NCBI GenBank assembly: GCA_022410635.1
Contig: JAJVDF010000663.1
Location: 285,171 to 349,170 of the forward strand
Source of the DNA: Tretioscincus oriximinensis
Taxonomy: Eukaryota > Chordata > Lepidosauria > Squamata > Gymnophthalmidae
Direction of reading: 5' to 3'
DNA: 64,000 nucleotides
Part shown: one piece after another, positions 24,503 through 34,600 of the stretch
How the letters are laid out: each line of letters opens with the position of its first letter
Numbering within the stretch: the first letter of the stretch is position 1
Notes under the pieces: generated by a model
Database searches by the model: none
The model's input: only the letters and a program-made list of their open reading frames with translations
What the model was told of the DNA's origin: nothing
Position numbers and translations under genes: made by a program

Positions 24503-25574
24503 TAATGCTCTTTAACATCTACATGAAGCCGCTGGGTGAGGTCATCAGGCGCTTTGGAGTAGGGTGCCATCAATATGCTGATGACACCCAGCTCTATCTC
24601 GCCATGCCATCGGAATCAGGTGNGGCGGTGGCGGTGCTGGACCGCTGCCTGGAGGCGGTCAAGGGCTGGATGGGATCTAACAAACTGAGGCTGAACCCTG
24701 ACAAGACGGAAGTGCTATTGGTTAAGGGATCCCGTGTCCAGAAACTTGATAGACNNCCTGTTCTTGACGGAGCAGGTTTGCTCCAGAAGGAACAGGTGTG
24801 TGATCTGGGTGTCCTTCTTGACTCGTCACTGTCACTGGAAGGTCAGGTGGCAGCGACAGCTAGAACGGCATTTTCCTACTTACGACTGGTCCGCCAGTTG
24901 CGGCCGTTCCTGGACAGGGGGTCTTTGGCCACGGTTCTTCATGCTCTGGTAACCTCCAGATTAGACTACTGCAATGCACTCTACGTGGGGCTTCCCTTGA
25001 AGACGGTTCGGAGGCTGGAGCTAGTGCACAATGCAGCAGCTCGTCTGCTGTCGGGTGTGTCTGGCCGGACGTCCATCACGCCGGTCCTCAAAGAACTGCA
25101 CTGGCTACCTATTCGCTACCGAGCCCAATTCAAGGTGCTTATACTGACGTATAAANCCCTAAACGGTTTGGGTCCTGAATACTTGAGGGAACGCCTTTTC
25201 CCATATAGTCCTGCCCGGTCTCTGCGATCAGAAGGAGAGGGCCTTTTAGTTGTCCCCTCCTGCTCTAAGATAAGGGGGGCGGGGGCGCGGGGAAGAGCCT
25301 TCTCGGTAGTGGCCCCGATATTATGGAACGGCCTCCCCACGGAAGCACGCCAGGCGCCGTCTTTACTATCTTTTCGGCGCCTGGTAAAGACCTGTCTCTT
25401 CACCCAGGCCTTTTTGGGTTAGCTCCCCCATCAGAGGACGACATTTTAAATTCTTGTGTTTCTTTTATGGTTTTAATGTTGTGAAGGTCATGACGACCTG
25501 AATTTTTAACTTTTGTAAGCCGCCCTGGACACCTTCNGGGGGAAGGGCGGGGTAAAAATCTTTAAATAAATAAA
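24503..25574 (+). mobile_element. 5'-truncated L2-clade LINE, RT domain to 3' end
   Basis: A frame of about 300 codons starts at [18 protein letters not shown] and contains the RT catalytic box YADDTQLY, NKLRLNPDKTEVL, the thumb-like SRLDYCNALYVGLPLKT, and the C-terminus FSVVAPILWNGLPTEARQAP. It is open except for N-derived unknown residues, so this is a young copy. The 3'UTR ends TAAGCCGCCCTGGACACCTT and (AAAT)n. The endonuclease and N-terminal part are missing, so it cannot move itself. Confidence 0.9.
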
Positions 25575-25735
25575 TAGCTTTTACTAGCTGCGGCTTCGGT
25601 TATGACATAAAATGGAAAGAAATAACAGAATGGTTGATAGATATTTGCCATAGCTATATAACTCAACAATATAAATTTGACCTTTTGATAGAAAAAAGTG
25701 AATTAGAAGGTTATATTTTAGGGGGGGCTTTTTGA
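25575..25735 (+). mobile_element. Right part of the L1 split by the L2 insertion
   Basis: Translates in part as WKEITEWLIDICHS and FDLLIEKSELEGYI, parallel to the L1 segment EWLIYLLSFMKFDLILEK at about 10.3 kb. This supports one L1 interrupted by the L2. No clean target duplication is visible at the junctions. Confidence 0.6.
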
Positions 25736-25736
25736 C

Positions 25737-26095
25737 ATGGGAATAGGTTACTAGAGGAGTCCCCAAACTGAAGTTCGACATCCATCTCTCTTCAAGTAGG
25801 CTGACCAGATGACCCCTTTTTGGTTTTTGGGTTTTTTTGAAAACCTGGATTTGGGGTACCTCCCAGTTTTTTCTGAGGAAAGTTTTTTCAAAAAAAGATT
25901 TTTTTTTGTTTTTTAATTTTTTTTCCTCAGAAAAAACCGGGAGGCACCCCAAAAATGGGTTTTCAAACCCCCCCAAAAAAGAGGTCATCTGGTCAGCCTA
26001 TCTGTCTGAGGTGGTTTAGTGAATCTTGCATTGAGCAGAAGGTTAAACCCAGTATCCCTGGAAGTCCCTTCTTACTCTATAATTCTACAATAGTA
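25737..26095 (+). mobile_element. CR1 3' end interrupted by a MITE
   Basis: The CR1 3'UTR motifs CATCTCTCTTC (left) and TCTGTCTGAGGTGGTTTAGT (right, from 26001) flank a 204-bp MITE at 25797-26000. The right piece continues to a CR1-like terminus with ACTCTATAATTCTAC. Confidence 0.65.
25797..26000. mobile_element. hAT-like foldback MITE, copy 1
   Basis: Terminal inverted repeats TAGGCTGACCAGATGACC at both ends continue as imperfect inverted arms through a T-rich middle, so the whole element is a foldback. Related copies are at 41164-41376 and 55646-55855. It carries no coding sequence. Confidence 0.8.
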
Positions 26096-26690
26096 ATATT
26101 TAAACAATGACATCGGAATTTTTCCCCAAACTTGTTTGGTTCTTATAAGAATTTTAACAAAACATTAAACATTTCATAACTATCACACTGCTAACTATTT
26201 CAAGCGCTGTGTGGTACGGCGCAGATTTTCAGTCCATCCCACAACATACTATAACATGGGCAGAGTTAAGGAATTCTTGCCTGCCATAGGTTCATATATT
26301 CTTTCTCTAATGTTTATATCATGGGGACATGTGTCTGTATACAAATATTAGTGGGAGAAAGACTGTGTCATTTTCCTTCCCACCTTCAGATACTCTTTTA
26401 ATATTCGAACATTTTGCATTTCTGTTTTTATTGTTGGCTACCCTGAGACTTTTGGGTATAGAGCAGGGTATAAGTGTAAATAAATAAATATCACTGTTTC
26501 TTTTAAAAAATTATTTGTTGCATCGACTAAGTGTTTTCAGTTGATCAGTGATAACTTTTGCTTCATTTAAATTTGTAACATCTAACAGTTGGAGAATGAA
26601 TGTTAAGAAACCATCAAATGCAAGATAAAAATGCAGGAAGTGCCCACTTGAAAGTGATAGCGAAGGCTAGTAATGGATGACAATTGATTG
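26096..26690. other. Intergenic DNA with one SINE/L2 tail fragment
   Basis: A tail fragment CCTGAGACTTTTGGGTATAG with TAAATAAATA is at about 26435-26495. The rest is unassigned. Confidence 0.5.
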
Positions 26691-26693
26691 CAA

Positions 26694-26800
26694 ATTTATT
26701 TATTTATTTATTTATACTTATATCCCGCCCTATACCTGAAGGTCTCGGAGAAGCCAGCCATAGAGGTGCACAAAGCTTTTGTTGCTTTCTCCACTACAGG
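26694..26800 (-). mobile_element. Type I SINE fragment, minus strand
   Basis: Begins with the (TTTA)n tail and ATATCCCGCCCTATACC, then the TTGTTGCTTTCTCCACTAC body, and stops where the L2 begins. The head is missing. Confidence 0.7.
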
Positions 26801-28115
26801 ATGCAGAGAGTGGCATTGGGTGATTGCTGTTCGGCATCTTGGGAGCTCACTTGTGGGGTTNCTCAGGGGTCGGTTTTAGCCCCCATGCTCTTTAACATCT
26901 ATATGAAGCCGCTGGGAGAGATCATCAGGGGGTATGGAGTTGGGTGTCATCAGTATGCTGATGATACCCAGNTCTATATCTCCGTTCCATCTGAATCGGG
27001 AGAAGCCGNGGAGGTGCTGGACCGCTGCCTGGAGGCAGCAATGGGCTGGATGTGGGCCAATAAGCTAAAGCTGAATCCAGATAAGACGGAGGTGCTGTTT
27101 GTCCGGGGAAACCGTGTCCAGGAGGTTAGGCGACTCCCAATGCTTGATGGGGTCNGGAGGTGCTGGACCGCTGCCTGGAGGCAGCAATGGGCTGGATGTG
27201 GGCCAATAAGCTAAAGCTGAATCCAGATAAGACGGAGGTGCTGTTTGTCCGGGGAAACCGTGTCCAGGAGGTTAGGCGACTCCCAATGCTTGATGGGGTC
27301 NCCCTGCCCATTAATAGCAAAGNGCGTGATTTGGGGGTATTCCTGGATACGCCGCNGTCCCTGGAGTGCCAGGTGGCAGCGGTGAGCAGGAGTGCCCACT
27401 ACAACCTCCGGTTGGTCCGCCAGCTCAGGGCCTACCTGGATGCGGAGAACCTGGCAACAGTTATCCACGCTCTTGTAACCTCCAGATTGGACTACTGTAA
27501 CGCTCTGTACGTGGGGCTGCCTTTGAAGACGGTCCGGAGGCTGGAGCTGGTGCAAAATATGGCGGCCCGGCTGCTGACCGGGACACCCCGGGTCGGGCCC
27601 ATATTACCCCGATCCTGAAACAACTGCACTGGCTTCCAATTCGCTTCCGAGCCCAATTCAAAGTGCTTGTTTTGACATATAAAGCCCTAAACGGCTTGGG
27701 ACCTGCGTACCTAAGGGACCGTCTACTCCTGTACAGGCCAACCCGCTGCCTCAGGTCCGCTGGGGAGAATAGGCTNGTGGTGCCCNCTTCATNGAGAACA
27801 ACTGGGGCACGCAAAAGAGCCTTCTCAGNGGTAGCCCCCCAATTATGGAATAGCCTCCCTCTTGAGGCTCGCCAGGCGACATCTTTGTTAACATTCCGTC
27901 GTCTGGTGAAGACCTACCTCTTCACCCGGGCATTTGATAGTTAGTGGACCTCCCNNCCGGGCTCNCGCCTGGGNGNGNGTGTGTGTGAATGGGTGGGGAG
28001 GGTTTGGGGGTCACTGTTTTTAATTGTCATGCTATTTTAATGTTGTAAGCCGCCCTGCGACCTTAGGGTGAAGGGCGGGATAAAAGTACTAAAAATAAAT
28101 AAATAAATAAATAAA
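26800..28115 (+). mobile_element. 5'-truncated L2-clade LINE with internal duplication
   Basis: Contains an RT reading with [29 protein letters not shown] and YADDTQ, then NKLKLNPDKTEVLFV, SRLDYCNALYVGLPLKT and WNSLPLEARQATSL. The 3'UTR ends in TAAGCCGCCCTGCGACCTTA and (AAAT)n. A 146-bp direct duplication (27009-27301) and other frameshifts break the frame. It closely resembles the L2 at 24.5 kb. Confidence 0.9.
27009..27301. repeat. 146-bp tandem duplication with N at each boundary
   Basis: N calls at 27009, 27155 and 27301 are each 146 bases apart, and the 145 bases between them are the same. The period is not a multiple of three. This is more likely an assembly error at an ambiguous base than a true duplication. 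Confidence 0.85.
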
Positions 28116-28119
28116 TAAG

Positions 28120-28258
28120 TAAATAGGGCTGAGAGAGTTCTAACGAACCGTGATTGGCCCAAGATCACCCAGCTGGCTTCCTGGAGGAGTGTGGAAGCAA
28201 ACTGAGAGTCTACTGGATAAAAGTCCAACACTCTAACCACTACACCAAACTGGCTCTA
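28120..28258 (-). mobile_element. Type I SINE head, minus strand
   Basis: Reads TCTAACCACTACACCAAACT followed by GGCTCT at its right end, the reverse complement of the tRNA-like head, with GATCACCCAGCTGG in the body. It abuts the L2 tail. Confidence 0.75.
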
Positions 28259-28309
28259 GGTAAAAGGTGCTATAATAGGAATGGAAACCCATAGTTATTC
28301 TTTAGAAGG

Positions 28310-28535
28310 TTTGTTTTTATNTCCTGCTATTCTCAACCAGAAGAGAATAAAAGTGGCTTACATAACCTTCTGTTCTTCTTTCCCCAACAAACACATTGTG
28401 AAATAGGGACTTAGAGCTCCAAAGAACTGAATAGTTCAAGGTCACACATCATGGAGGACTGAAGAATTGAACTAGGAGAGTGTCAGATAAAAGCCCAGAA
28501 CTCTAACTGCAATACCAGACTGACTCTCAGTCAGA
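28310..28535 (-). mobile_element. Old tRNA-derived SINE (MIR-like organisation), minus strand
   Basis: Has the layout of a degraded tRNA SINE: TTCAAGGTCACACATCATGG in the middle and CTCTAACTGCAATACCAGAC at the head end. It is more diverged than the type I copies. Confidence 0.5.
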
Positions 28536-29654
28536 AGGGAAGAAAAGACTTTTTTCAGTTGCAAGCAAAGTTCACCATAATTAAAGAAAAGTATTAAATT
28601 TTTTAGAATTGTTAGAATACAACAAGCTAATAGAGGTGATTATGGAATCTCCTTTATAGGAAATAATTTTAAAATAGGCTTGGGATAACCGCTCACCAAT
28701 ATAATTTGGCAATGTGCCTACAGGGAGCCTGTCAATGTGTTGCCAAAAAAAGATTTGGCTAAACTGTACACTTAAGATGTTTTCAATTGTTTTTATTCTG
28801 GGTGTGTTTTTACCCTTGTTTTTAGCACCCTTTATTAACTGCTTTGAGATTCTTTAGAATCAAAAGCAGTAATCGTTGTTGTCGGGTACCATTATGTCGA
28901 GGTTGACTCTTAGTTGACTTCATGGGCATAGGAATGTCTTAAATAATAGGACTTTGTTCACAATAAAATATTAAGAAAAGACTTGGCCTTCTGATCTTCT
29001 CATTCCTACCATACCCTTTGTGGAATCCAACGTCCCTGTCCCAAACGAGAAAATGAATTAATCTTCAGAGTAAATTTTAAAAGCAAGTTGGAATACTTTT
29101 GTGATCTGAGTGTTTAAATGACAGTTTTTGATATTTTTAATATTTATATTTCAGCAGTATTGTCAAAAACTAAACTCTCAGGGTGTAGAAAGCCAGTTAT
29201 GCACAAACAAGCCTAATACATTATGAGAGGGAAATGCACTGTACATCTTATTATTAGAAATGAAAATATATACTTTGGTATAAAATTATGATAATCTTCA
29301 TNTACTTATACCCCTTTAAAATTGGTAATGGAATCAGGGTTTGAGGATATGGCATTTCAAGTTTTAGTATAAAAATAGTAAAGTCATCTTACAGAATTAA
29401 CTTTGGATTTAACTTTTTCAGTGCATAATGATAAGACATGGGGGATTCTTGTATATAATTTTGATAGACATATGATAAATTGTTTAGCCAGGTGAGCAAA
29501 TTTATTACCACACCGTGGTAGCAGAATCCCCCAGTAGCCTTTTGTTTTTTTGATTACATTTGTAAGTTTGTTGCAACTTTGCATTTGTTTTNCAATATGC
29601 CTAAGAACAAAATTACAAGTAGTATTTCCACATTTGACACTTCAATACACAAAC
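28536..29654. other. Intergenic DNA with no recognised feature
   Basis: AT-rich, no gene and no named repeat. Confidence 0.4.
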
Positions 29655-29926
29655 TTCAACCATTTTATTTATTTTTATTTATTTATTTGTACTTGTATCC
29701 TGCCCTATACCCGAAGGTCTCAGGGCGGCCAACCGTAGGGTTGTGCACATAGCTTTTGTTGCTTTCTACACAAAAGACACCCTGTGGAGTAGGTGGGGCN
29801 GAGAGAGTTCAAAGAACNGTGACTGGTCCAAGGTCACCCAGCTTTCATGGAGGAGTGGGGAATTGAACTGGGAGACTACCAAGTATGAGTCCAACACTCT
29901 AACCACTACACCAAACTGGCCCTCCA
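29655..29926 (-). mobile_element. Type I SINE, minus strand, near full length
   Basis: From left: (TTTA)n, ATCCTGCCCTATACCCGAAG, the GTGGAGTAGGTGGGGC body, and at the right the reverse-complemented B box and head (CTAACCACTACACCAAACTG). Confidence 0.85.
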
Positions 29927-29993
29927 TAAGCGTAATGAAGATTGCACTTATGTTGTATAATATGAATGAAGGTATAACTTATTGATTATATCT

Positions 29994-30350
29994 AAGAGGC
30001 ACAGTAGTGCAGACTTAAGAACAATGGCCTTTCAACAGAGAAATCAGCGTTCGAGCTCCATGTGTCTGCCATGGAGAGCGGTGAGCACCCTTTTACTGGC
30101 CTTAGCTTCAGCAACNTAGCTGTTTGAAAGCAAGAATTTGCAAGTAAATGAATAGGTACCATCACAATGTAATGGGNAAGATAGAAAAGTAACAAAAAGT
30201 AGCTCGTAAGCTGCTTTGAATCCCTTTGGGTAAGAAAAGCAGGATATAAAAATCCAATTNTTCTTCTTCCTCCTCTTCTTCTTCCTTCTCTTGCTCCTCT
30301 TCTTCCTTTTTCAATTCTTCTTCCTCCTCCTCTTCTTCTCCTTTATTGCT
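29994..30350 (+). mobile_element. Type II SINE with long pyrimidine tail
   Basis: Head AGAGGCACAGTAGTGCAGAC with CGTTCGAGCTCC as B-box remnant, body with GCGGTGAGCACCC, Bov-B-like end TTTGAATCCCTTTGGGTAAG, then a TTC/TCC tract at about 30259-30345. Confidence 0.75.
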
Positions 30351-30790
30351 GGTAGATAAGAGCATTGGATGGTTTGTACATATTGAGTGAACATTATAAA
30401 CTCACTCAATTCAGGACATTGCCATCAATAAAGATACATTCAATTGGTAGTACAAAATAATGAAAATATTATTTTAAAAAAAAAATCAAAATGGCACAAT
30501 ACATAAATAAAATAAACAAAATAGGTTCTAAAATAAAAAAAATCTCTAAAATTATTCTTTTTTCAGTTGTAATTAAATGCCTATTATCAATATTAGGATG
30601 TCCTGGCGCTTTCACCACCCTAGACCTTAAACTATCCAATAAAGCCAGAATTACGTATCTGTGTTCATTTNAAAAGCTTAGACTCTACATCCTTGTTTTC
30701 ACAGAATGGCCCCCAAGGGCAGTTGGGTTANTTCATACATTTATGTTTATACAATAAAAGAAAAAGCTAAGGAAGGCACTGAGGCCATCC
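30351..30790. other. AT-rich intergenic DNA with no recognised feature
   Basis: Contains an A-run at about 30475-30485 and repeated AAATAAA-type words; no gene. Confidence 0.4.
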
Positions 30791-30794
30791 CCAA

Positions 30795-30920
30795 TTAGCC
30801 TTATTGTAGATTTTATCTCGGTATAGTGCTTGGCCATCCACACACCAGTGCATATTATGGTCTACACTTGCACGTAGATGGCAGACTCCTATTTGAAATA
30901 TAGGCCAGAATACAGTTCAA
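30795..30920. mobile_element. Foldback hairpin element, family B, degraded copy
   Basis: Shows the half-sites GCTTGGCCATCCACA and, inverted, GTAGATGGCAGACTCC around a decayed centre. Family B copies are also at 31.1, 31.85 and 56.1 kb. Confidence 0.6.
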
Positions 30921-31102
30921 GGGGGGGGGAGGGGGAGGCAGGACCCCTATGAGGTCACACCTAAGATTTAGTATAGCTTCAGTCCATTTTCAAAACGCAA
31001 TTAAATACATTCTGCAGCAAAGTGAATATCCTGGAGGGATTTTCTTTCCCCTTTTATCTAAATTTCTGAATTAGACAATATGAAAAGTACCACAGAGTGA
31101 AG

Positions 31103-31251
31103 CTGGAGCTTCATTCTGGGGTCACATCTTGGGACAGAGCTTGGCCATCCACATGCCAGTGTAGACTATGGCAGGCCCCATTCGGGGCCTGCCATAGTCT
31201 ACACTAGCATGTGGTTGGCAGGCTCCTATTCCGAGCCCAGGATAAAGCTCC
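31103..31251. mobile_element. Foldback hairpin element, family B
   Basis: Imperfect arms of about 70-75 bp meet at a GC-rich centre GGCAGGCCCC/GGGGCCTGCC (about 31170-31192). It lies about 270 bp upstream of the UQCC1 start codon, in inverted orientation to the copy at 31.85 kb. Confidence 0.8.
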
Positions 31252-31289
31252 GTCCTCCCAATAGGAGCTTTTCATCATGTTTTTTCAGA

Positions 31290-31620
31290 AGATCCATGAA
31301 AGAACAGGGCGAATGCAGACTAGCTTAGCCCGGAAGGGGTTTCCTAAGGCAGATTCCCACCTCTTCCCCCTGCAGCCCCGGACACCGATCTGACTGTCAA
31401 GACCCCAGAAGGCGATCAAGACATTTGGCCCTTTTGGAATTCCCCCCCCCCCCCGGTCCACGGCGGCACGAGCGGAAGTACTTTGATGTCTGACGGAAGC
31501 GGAAGGGCGTCCTTGAGGAACGATGGCGGCGCTGGCGAGAGGGGCGGTGAGTGCAAGCGGGTGACCTGCGCGTGCCCGGAGGGACTCGAGGTCAGGGCGT
31601 CCTGGGGCCCGGGGAAGGGG
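31290..31620 (+). promoter_or_regulatory. UQCC1: UQCC1 promoter, GC-rich, TATA-less
   Basis: A local GC- and CpG-rich interval in an AT-rich window, with no TATA box near the start codon. CGGAAG ETS-type motifs sit close upstream of the ATG at about 31473 (CGGAAGT) and in the CGGAAGCGGAAGG near 31493. ETS sites near the start are typical of promoters for mitochondrial housekeeping genes. A C-run lies at about 31442-31455. The exact transcription start is not visible. Confidence 0.7.
31523..31546 (+). CDS. UQCC1: UQCC1 exon 1 (start codon)
   Basis: Encodes MAALARGA and ends in GCG before the donor GTGAGT, phase 0. The length (8 codons) equals that of the mammalian first coding exon as I know the protein (MALLVRVL). 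Confidence 0.85.
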
Positions 31621-34600
31621 CTGCAAGGTGGGACAGGCCGGGGGGCCGCCCGCCAGTCCTTTCCAGCCGCCTCAGGGCACATAATCCACAGCCATGACCT
31701 TCGCTTGTAGCTGCTCAAGGGGGGAAAGAGCTTGCAAAGACCTTAAGGGATCCAGCAAACCTCTTTACCTTGGGATGGGGGGGGGGGCTTAGGAGCATGA
31801 CGTCAGGCATGCCAATGGATCCCTGGAGGATCAGGCACGGGCTCTTCCTACCTTCTTGTCCCCCACTAAACCTTATTCTGGGTTATATCTTGGAATAGGA
31901 GCCTGCCATCTACATGCAAGTGTAGGCTATGGCAGGCCCCGAATGGGGCCTGCCATAGTCTACACTGGCATGTGGATGGCCAAGCTCTGTGCCCAGATAT
32001 AACCCAGAATAAGGCTTAATGGGGACAAGAAGGTACCCAGTCTAGATGTTCCAATGCAGGCTGGGTGGGTGGATGGAGAACAAATTTGACTTGACTGTAA
32101 CGAGGCCAGTTTATTTCCTCTCGTGTAGTTTAGGCAACGCTTGTAAAAAATACACAAGAAGTGCCCTAGTTTCACTACGTCGTGAATAANAANAAGAAGA
32201 ACTGGGTTCTTATACCCCGCTTTTCCCACCTTTCAAAGGGATTCAAAGAGGCTTACAAGGGTATTTTGCCCGAAGGCTCACATTCTATCTTCCCCACCAG
32301 GCTGTGGTAGTTCCCATGTATCTATTTGCAGTCACTTGCAATTTCTTGCAGTTCCTGCTTTCAAACANATGGGTTGGCTAGAGCTACAGGCTAGTGGAAG
32401 GTGCTCACCCCTCCCCACGTCCCACACAGGGCTTCGAAATCCGGTCTCCCAGATGAGAGACAAATTTCTAAGCGACTGAGCTGAATAAATCAATAGTATA
32501 TTATAGGGCCTTCTCGGTGGTTGCCCCTCGTCTTTGGAATAGTCTCCCCCTCGAGGTGCGTCTGTCATCATCGTTGTATTCTTTTAGAAGGTCCTTGAAG
32601 ACGCACCTCTTTTACCTGGCCTTTGGCTGAAGAAATATCATCTTTATCCCTACTTTTAAATATTGTTTTATCCTGTTTTCATTTTGTAGTGATGTTTTAC
32701 TGTTTTGGCCGCCCTAAGACCTTCGGGTACAGGGCGTGGTATAAGTATAAATAAATAATAGTAATGTGTGATATACTATGGTGTTAACATTTTGTTTGAA
32801 ATAGTGGCTCTTCTCACATACAAGGATGTTATAAGCACAAAAACATACATTTTTTAGTTTTATTTTATCTCTTGGCTTCGAAGCACTGAGGCAAGAATAC
32901 TGTGCACCNTTCTGGTCACTACACCTCAGAAGGGATATTGTGGTGCTCAAAACATTTCAGAAAAGGGCAACAAGATCAAAGGGCTGGTTATGCACATTGG
33001 GGCAAAGAACCCCAATTACTCCGACCAACTGATGAGAACCAAGCTTTCTGTGACTGAGAAGAAAAAGGATCTTGGAGTGTTGCCCTGATTCAGCAGGGCT
33101 CCTCTTATGTTCTTATGTACTTTGTGAGGCTGCTAGGCATCCAAGCACTTGTTATCATGAAAAAACCAATGTAGAAAAGCAGGCAGAAATCCAATTGACA
33201 CCCATAAAATTGGAAATAAAAAGATGAGAAACCGGAAGCTTGTATACTAGACAATGGCACCCAGTCTATAGAGTGGATAGAGAAAAAAAAATTCCAGTAG
33301 AAGCAGGGGGCAGTCTTTGAAGCTGATGTGCAGAAAAATTTGAACAAACAAGGGCAAGTATTTTTACAGCCAGAGGGGCATTGATCTACGGAATTCATTT
33401 CCAGATATAGTTACCAGCCTAAACAGCTTTAAGATAGTTTTAGAGAAATTCATGAAGGCCAATTGTATCAACAAAGTATCAGTTGCATAGGTACTGCCTC
33501 TGGGTTGGACCATCAGACATTTCCTCTAAATGTCTTTTTGCAGGGAGTAAAGAATGGGTGAAGGTTTGCCTTCCTCCTATGCTTGAGAGTGCCCAGTTGC
33601 AATTGTGGACTACTGTGGCAAATAGAATGTCAGATTGTATGAATTGTGACGTAATTTGGCTTCTCTTATCTTCTTAAGTTATGAGAAAAACTCACTTGCT
33701 TTGCTTGATCCAAATGCGCCTTGCATCCCTGTTTTAATTGTGATCTGGTCAAGAACGAGAAGCTGCACATAATGTTCTATTTCTACTTCAGATATTGTAA
33801 CTGATGAGAGGATTTGTTTCTGTTGAGTATCTAGTTCTCTTCACAAACTTGATAATCGCAACTAAGTCCTCAGTACGTGTTTTTATGCTGTGAAATATTT
33901 TGAGTCAAGCTTTGTTCATAGAGGAAATACTGAGATTGTAATTAATCAAAGAGCAAGTGCCCAGATTTATTTTTAAGATATTTACAGTTAATTCTTTAGC
34001 GTATGTTCTGCTTCCTGTATGTTGCACCAAGGTAAATTATCTTGATTTTAGGCACTGTGAAATTCAGTCTTTGTCTCTATTACTCTAGGGCAGCACATAA
34101 GATAAGTTTGTAGTTGATGCAATCTAAACTAATATAAGGTATTCTGAGGAATGTGACTTATATATTTAGCCTGGCTCAGCTGGGAGGGTAGAGCTCTGTT
34201 TTATCTAAATCTATGTCAAACAGCCAATCTGTAGATTTAAATTATGGGTTCATCCAACTGACAACCCCAGAGTGCTATATAGTGCTAAAAAGGACTTACA
34301 CCATAATCATTGGCTGTCCATAGGCATGAAGAGATCACTGTTCCTCCCTATGAATTTGTCTATTCTCCAAGAAGCCCTTCTGTAAATCCTAACTTGCAAT
34401 TGGTTGATCTATATCTCTTCTTGTGAGGAACGGTGGTGCAGAGGTTAAGAACAGCCCTTCCAACAGAGAGGTNGGCTGTTCAAGGCACGTGGAGAAGGGT
34501 GAGCACACTCTACTGCCTTAGCTTCAGCCAACCCAGCTTGTTTGAAAGTGAGCAATCACAAGTAGATGAATAGGTACCATCGTTTCAATGTGATGGGGAA

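Noticed and set aside
24505..25422. 305-codon frame as a host gene
   Set aside because: It is the reverse transcriptase part of an L2 LINE, with a YADD box and LINE 3' tail.
26684..27944. Overlapping frames as host genes
   Set aside because: They are pieces of a second L2 LINE broken by a duplication and frameshifts.
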